Below, in pieces: positions 59,293 to 64,000 of a stretch of DNA of 64,000 nt. The position numbers and the translations under genes are program-made. The stretch is from Enterobacter mori. Its GTDB lineage: Bacteria > Pseudomonadota > Gammaproteobacteria > Enterobacterales > Enterobacteriaceae. The stretch spans positions 620,001 through 684,000 of the forward strand of contig NZ_CP104285.1 of the NCBI RefSeq assembly GCF_025244905.1, in the 5' to 3' direction. The notes beneath the pieces are model-generated. The model worked only from the letters and a program-made list of their open reading frames with translations. It was not told where the DNA came from and did no database searches. Positions within the stretch are counted from its first letter, which is position 1; every line of letters starts with the position of its first letter.

Positions 59293-59308
59293 GGTTATTC
59301 GATTAACC
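59293..59308. promoter_or_regulatory. LacI operator candidate 3
   Basis: GGTTATTCGATTAACC, identical to site 1, 24 bp before the LacI-family gene. Probably mediates autoregulation and looping with sites 1 and 2, about 106 and 122 bp away centre to centre. Confidence 0.75.
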
Positions 59309-59332
59309 TGTGGTGATGATGAAGGAGACAAC

Positions 59333-60340
59333 ATGACGGGAATTACACTGGCCGATGTTGCGAAACGCGCTGGCGTGTCAACGGCGACGGTCTCTATGGT
59401 GCTCTGCAACAAAGGCCGCATTTCGCAAAGCACGCGCGAACGCGTACTTAAGGCGCTGGATGAGTCCGGCTATGTCTATAACCAGACGGCGGCCAATTTA
59501 CGGAACCGCAGCAGTAACCAGGTCGGGTTGCTCTTGCACGATATTACCAACCCTTTTTACGGGGAGATGACGGCAGGGCTAAGTCATGAAATGGAGCGCC
59601 ATGAGCTAATGCTTTTTCTGGCGAATAGCGAGGAATCGGCAGAGCGGCAGCAAAAATTTGTTGATTCACTGATGCGTAATAACGTCGGCGGTATGGTGCT
59701 GTGTGCGGCTCGCGAAACGCCACAGGCCTTTTTTGAGGGCCTGAAGCGGCGCAGTATTCCGGCTATCATGGTTGTGCGGCCGCTGAACGATCCGGATTTT
59801 GATTTTGTCGGAACGGATAACTTCTTAGGCACGCAGATGGCGACGGAGCATCTGCTCAGAATGGGCCATCGCCAGATTGCGTTCATCGGGGGGAGCCAGA
59901 ATTCGGGATCCCGGGCTCAGCGTATCGGGGGCTTTACCAGCAAGCTTCTGGAGTACGGCGTGACGCCGAATCCTGCCTGGATCAGAACCTCTCACGCCAG
60001 CCAAAGCGACGGCGCGCGCGTGGCGGAGGCGTTACTTCTCGAGCATCCACGCATCAGCGCTGCGATTTGCTATCAGGATATTGTGGCGCTGGGGATGATG
60101 CAAAGCCTGCGCAAGATGGGCCGTGAGCCGGGGCGTGATTTTGCGCTGGTCGGTTTCGATGATATTACCGAAGCGGCTCTGGTACAGCCCGCATTGACCA
60201 CCGTATCGGTGGCGGCGAAAGAGATTGGTCGTAAGGCGGGGGAGTTACTTTACAGCCGCATACAGGGCAACGACGAACCCGCTAAACGGATCATCCTGCC
60301 GCCTGCGCTGGTGATTCGGGAATCATGCGGTTTTCGCTGA
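59333..60340 (+). CDS. LacI-family transcriptional regulator
   Basis: A 335-residue LacI/GalR-family regulator. The helix-turn-helix is at the N-terminus (TLADVAKRAGVSTATVSMVL) with a hinge following (ALDESGYVYNQTAANLR). The effector domain has the periplasmic-binding-protein fold: VGLLLHDITNPFYGEM, GGMVLCAARETP and the late VGFDDITEAALVQPALTTVS. Ribosome site AAGGAG. Divergent from the PTS operon across 187 bp with three palindromes and a CRP box. Likely inducer: the sugar or its phosphate. Confidence 0.9.
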   Translation: MTGITLADVAKRAGVSTATVSMVLCNKGRISQSTRERVLKALDESGYVYNQTAANLRNRSSNQVGLLLHDITNPFYGEMTAGLSHEMERHELMLFLANSEESAERQQKFVDSLMRNNVGGMVLCAARETPQAFFEGLKRRSIPAIMVVRPLNDPDFDFVGTDNFLGTQMATEHLLRMGHRQIAFIGGSQNSGSRAQRIGGFTSKLLEYGVTPNPAWIRTSHASQSDGARVAEALLLEHPRISAAICYQDIVALGMMQSLRKMGREPGRDFALVGFDDITEAALVQPALTTVSVAAKEIGRKAGELLYSRIQGNDEPAKRIILPPALVIRESCGFR

Positions 60341-60457
60341 CGATCATGTCTTTCACTGATATCTCTGCCTGTTTATCATTAAATTCTAATTATCGGCGTT
60401 TTCTGTGGCAGCCTCTGCAAAGGCTGGTTAATCTGAAAACGATTTACATCATTTTAA

Positions 60458-61294
<837 letters not shown>

Positions 61295-61347
61295 GCATTA
61301 TTACCCATCGTGATGTGGTTATTGCAGTCGTAATGCATTGATTGCAT

Positions 61348-61372
61348 AGGGCAATGATTTATTGCCCTTTTA
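61348..61372 (+). terminator. Terminator after dapB
   Basis: AGGGCAAT (61348-61355), loop GATTT, ATTGCCCT (61361-61368), then TTTATTTT: a perfect 8-bp stem and T-rich tail. Confidence 0.9.
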
Positions 61373-61748
61373 TTTTATCTTCTTGGTGAGTGTTATGCTG
61401 TTAAAGCTTTAAAACAATATCTCTTCTTCCTGTTTTACGTTGCGTAATTGTAAATTTTGACCATGTGGTCCACTTTTAATTGCCTCGCGCACGAAATTAC
61501 CATTAAACTTAGCGCGCAAGCGTTTTCCAGAATGATTTACCTGCGCTTTTTGCCCGTTAAATCGTATTTCAGCCGCCAGGCTCGTAAAAGAATAAATAAA
61601 ATATCCGTTTTGAGTTGACTTTTACCCACCAAATCCCCAGAATGCCGCCGTTTGCCAAAAATCCGCTGGCAACACATTTGCATTGATTTATGACATGGTT
61701 GTGAATTAATATGCAAATAAAGTGAGTGAATATTCTCTGGAGGGTGTT
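61373..61748. other. carAB control region
   Basis: About 375 bp, AT-rich, ending with the carA start. In E. coli the corresponding region holds the pyrimidine-controlled P1 and the arginine-controlled P2. GCCGCCGTTTGCC (61643-61655) also occurs in the E. coli leader as I recall it. I see no gene here. Confidence 0.7.
61683..61738 (+). promoter_or_regulatory. carAB promoter P2 and two ARG boxes
   Basis: TTGATT (61683-61688) and TAATAT (61707-61712), 18-bp spacer. The overlapping sequences TGTGAATTAATATGCAAA (about 61700-61717) and AGTGAGTGAATATTCTCT (61721-61738) match the form and place of the paired ArgR boxes of E. coli carAB. Repression by arginine is expected. Confidence 0.82.
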
Positions 61749-62897
61749 TTGATTAAGTCAGCGCTATTGGTTCTGGAAGACGGAACCCAGTTTATCGGTC
61801 GGGCCATAGGGGCAACGGGTTCGGCGGTTGGGGAAGTCGTTTTCAATACTTCAATGACCGGTTATCAAGAAATCCTCACTGATCCTTCCTATTCTCGCCA
61901 AATCGTTACTCTTACTTATCCTCATATCGGCAATGTCGGCACCAATGCGGCTGACGAAGAATCCTCTCAGGTACATGCGCAAGGCCTGGTCATTCGCGAC
62001 CTGCCGTTGATTGCCAGCAACTTCCGCAATACCGAAGACCTCTCTTCTTACCTGAAGCGCCATAACATCGTGGCGATTGCCGATATCGATACCCGTAAGT
62101 TAACGCGCCTGCTGCGCGAGAAGGGTGCACAAAACGGCTGCATCATCGCGGGTGATAACCTCGATGCGACGCTGGCGCTGGAAAAAGCAAAAGCCTTCCC
62201 GGGCCTAAACGGCATGGACCTGGCGAAAGAAGTGACTACCGCTGAAGCCTACAGCTGGACGCAGGGTAGCTGGACGCTCGAAGGCGACCTGCCGGAAGCG
62301 AAAAAAGAGAGCGAGCTGCCGTTGCACGTGGTGGCCTACGATTTCGGCGCCAAGCGCAACATCCTGCGCATGCTGGTTGACCGCGGCTGCCGCCTGACGG
62401 TGGTTCCGGCGAAAACGTCTGCCGAAGACGTGCTGAAGATGAATCCGGACGGTATTTTCCTGTCCAACGGTCCTGGCGACCCGGCGCCGTGCGATTACGC
62501 CATCGCCGCCATTAAGTCCTTCCTGGAAACCGACATCCCGGTATTCGGCATCTGCCTCGGCCATCAGCTGCTGGCGCTGGCGAGCGGAGCGAACACCGTT
62601 AAGATGAAGTTCGGCCACCACGGTGGTAACCACCCGGTGAAAGATATCGATAACAACACGGTGATGATCACCGCGCAGAACCACGGCTTTGCCGTCGATG
62701 AAGCCTCAATGCCGGCTAACCTGCGCGTGACCCATAAGTCGCTGTTCGATGGCACCCTGCAGGGGATTCACCGCACCGATAAGCCAGCATTCAGCTTCCA
62801 GGGTCACCCTGAAGCCAGCCCGGGCCCACATGACGCCGCGCCGCTGTTCGATCACTTCATCGAACTTATCGAGCAATACCGTAAGACCGCTAAATAA
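61749..62897 (+). CDS. carA: Carbamoyl-phosphate synthase small subunit CarA
   Basis: A 382-residue glutaminase subunit supplying ammonia to CarB for arginine and pyrimidine synthesis. The nucleophile is C269 in FGICLGHQ; His and Glu of the triad lie in [13 protein letters not shown]. The start is TTG ([14 protein letters not shown] follows), with GGAGG 5 bases before it, as reported in E. coli. An in-frame GTG 9 codons earlier would start inside the second ARG box. Confidence 0.96.
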   Translation: MIKSALLVLEDGTQFIGRAIGATGSAVGEVVFNTSMTGYQEILTDPSYSRQIVTLTYPHIGNVGTNAADEESSQVHAQGLVIRDLPLIASNFRNTEDLSSYLKRHNIVAIADIDTRKLTRLLREKGAQNGCIIAGDNLDATLALEKAKAFPGLNGMDLAKEVTTAEAYSWTQGSWTLEGDLPEAKKESELPLHVVAYDFGAKRNILRMLVDRGCRLTVVPAKTSAEDVLKMNPDGIFLSNGPGDPAPCDYAIAAIKSFLETDIPVFGICLGHQLLALASGANTVKMKFGHHGGNHPVKDIDNNTVMITAQNHGFAVDEASMPANLRVTHKSLFDGTLQGIHRTDKPAFSFQGHPEASPGPHDAAPLFDHFIELIEQYRKTAK

Positions 62898-62915
62898 TCA
62901 GGAGCCGAGAAGACC

Positions 62916-64000
62916 ATGCCAAAACGTACAGACATAAAAAGCATCCTGATCCTTGGCGCTGGCCCGATCGTGATCGGCCAGGCCTGCGAATTCGACTACT
63001 CCGGCGCTCAGGCATGTAAAGCCCTGCGCGAAGAGGGTTACCGCGTCATCCTGGTGAACTCTAACCCGGCCACCATCATGACCGACCCGGAAATGGCCGA
63101 TGCGACCTACATCGAGCCGATTCACTGGGAAGTGGTGCGTAAAATTATCGAGAAAGAGCGTCCGGACGCGGTGCTGCCAACGATGGGCGGCCAGACGGCG
63201 CTGAACTGTGCGCTGGAGCTGGAGCGTCAGGGCGTGCTGGCGGAGTTCGGCGTGACCATGATTGGCGCGACCGCCGACGCGATTGATAAAGCAGAAGACC
63301 GTCGCCGCTTCGACGTGGCGATGAAGAAAATCGGCCTCGACACCGCGCGTTCCGGTATCGCACACAATATGGAAGAAGCGCTGGCCGTCGCGGCCGACGT
63401 GGGCTATCCGTGCATCATCCGTCCATCCTTTACCATGGGCGGCACCGGCGGCGGTATCGCCTACAACCGCGAAGAGTTCGAAGAGATTTGCGAGCGCGGT
63501 CTGGATCTCTCCCCAACCAAAGAGCTGCTGATTGATGAATCGCTTATTGGCTGGAAAGAGTACGAGATGGAAGTGGTGCGTGATAAAAACGACAACTGCA
63601 TCATCGTCTGCTCCATCGAAAACTTCGATGCGATGGGTATCCACACCGGTGACTCCATCACCGTTGCGCCAGCCCAGACGCTGACCGACAAAGAGTATCA
63701 AATCATGCGTAACGCCTCGATGGCGGTACTGCGTGAAATCGGCGTGGAAACCGGCGGTTCTAACGTGCAGTTCTCCGTGAACCCGAAAACCGGCCGTCTG
63801 ATTGTTATCGAAATGAACCCGCGCGTGTCCCGTTCCTCCGCGCTGGCCTCTAAAGCGACCGGCTTCCCGATTGCCAAAGTGGCGGCGAAGCTGGCGGTGG
63901 GTTACACCCTCGACGAACTGATGAACGACATCACCGGCGGCCGCACGCCAGCGTCCTTCGAGCCGTCTATCGACTACGTTGTCACCAAAATTCCTCGCTT
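62916..64000 (+). CDS. carB: Carbamoyl-phosphate synthase large subunit CarB, N-terminal part
   Basis: Partial: the first 361 codons of a protein normally about 1070 residues long; the right window edge cuts it. It begins [20 protein letters not shown]. The first ATP-grasp domain is visible with [16 protein letters not shown] (glycine-rich loop) and [20 protein letters not shown] (metal-binding Glu/Asn). It uses ammonia from CarA to make carbamoyl phosphate. The 18-bp spacer after carA holds CAGGAG. Confidence 0.97.
   Translation, partial: MPKRTDIKSILILGAGPIVIGQACEFDYSGAQACKALREEGYRVILVNSNPATIMTDPEMADATYIEPIHWEVVRKIIEKERPDAVLPTMGGQTALNCALELERQGVLAEFGVTMIGATADAIDKAEDRRRFDVAMKKIGLDTARSGIAHNMEEALAVAADVGYPCIIRPSFTMGGTGGGIAYNREEFEEICERGLDLSPTKELLIDESLIGWKEYEMEVVRDKNDNCIIVCSIENFDAMGIHTGDSITVAPAQTLTDKEYQIMRNASMAVLREIGVETGGSNVQFSVNPKTGRLIVIEMNPRVSRSSALASKATGFPIAKVAAKLAVGYTLDELMNDITGGRTPASFEPSIDYVVTKIPR

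Noticed and set aside
51747..60340. Recently acquired genomic island with attachment sites
   Set aside because: No integrase, tRNA target or flanking direct repeats, and base composition looks like the surroundings; gain or loss by homologous recombination is as likely.
61722..61748. GTG start for carA at 61722
   Set aside because: It would start inside the second ARG box; the TTG at 61749 has GGAGG at the right distance and gives the E. coli length.

Overview
The window is a chromosomal segment of a member of the Enterobacteriaceae, most likely Enterobacter or a close relative. Almost every protein is near-identical in length and motifs to its Escherichia coli K-12 counterpart. Gene order runs from yjjV through deoCABD, serB-radA-nadR, slt-trpR, cre, arcA and thrLABC to dnaKJ, ileS-lspA and carAB, so it crosses the place where the E. 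coli map conventionally starts (thrL). It is not E. coli itself: non-K-12 genes are inserted, rihC, yaaW and yaaI are absent from their expected places, and the intergenic REP repeats have their own sequence type. No rRNA, tRNA, insertion sequence, prophage or CRISPR array was seen.

Layout. Bases 1-2711 hold the end of yjjV and the yjjW-yjjI glycyl-radical activase/enzyme pair. Bases 2713-7300 are the deo control region and deoCABD (nucleoside catabolism), with a DeoR operator inside yjjI and another at deoP2. Bases 7362-12875 carry lplA-ytjB (minus strand) and serB-radA-nadR. Bases 12987-14996 hold a divergent MDR oxidoreductase/LysR pair. Then come ettA, slt, trpR, yjjX, gpmB, rob, creABCD, arcA, yjjY and yjtD (to 27682). 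The thr operon with its leader and attenuator occupies 27816-32726. yaaX, yaaA, yaaJ, talB, mog, an MHS-type MFS transporter and satP follow, then dnaKJ, nhaAR, rpsT and ribF-ileS-lspA-fkpB-ispH. The right end is dapB and carA-carB; carB is cut by the window edge.

The least ordinary part is 51747-60340, between ispH and dapB, where K-12 carries rihC. It contains a LysR regulator, a stand-alone alanyl-tRNA editing (AlaX-like) protein, two tandem cupin proteins of the archaeal phosphoglucose isomerase type, a mannose-family PTS (IIA, IIB, IIC, IID) headed by a 580-residue phosphomannose-isomerase-like protein with an extra N-terminal domain, and a divergent LacI-family regulator. Three near-identical 16-17 bp palindromes and a perfect CRP box lie between the PTS operon and the regulator gene. 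A 13/16 match to the same palindrome lies upstream of the cupin pair, which is on the other strand. I read this as one LacI/CRP-controlled regulon that imports an unidentified hexose as its 6-phosphate and isomerises it toward fructose-6-phosphate. The substrate is unknown and this reading is inference.

Many regulatory sites could be read directly: DeoR, CRP, TrpR, CreB, FNR-like, sigma-32 and ARG-box sequences, the thr attenuator, and several strong terminators. Two repeat families recur between genes: REP/BIME palindromes, and a GC-rich palindrome built on CCCTCTCCC/GGGAGAGGG. Identities rest on reading protein sequences from memory of the families; no database search was run.
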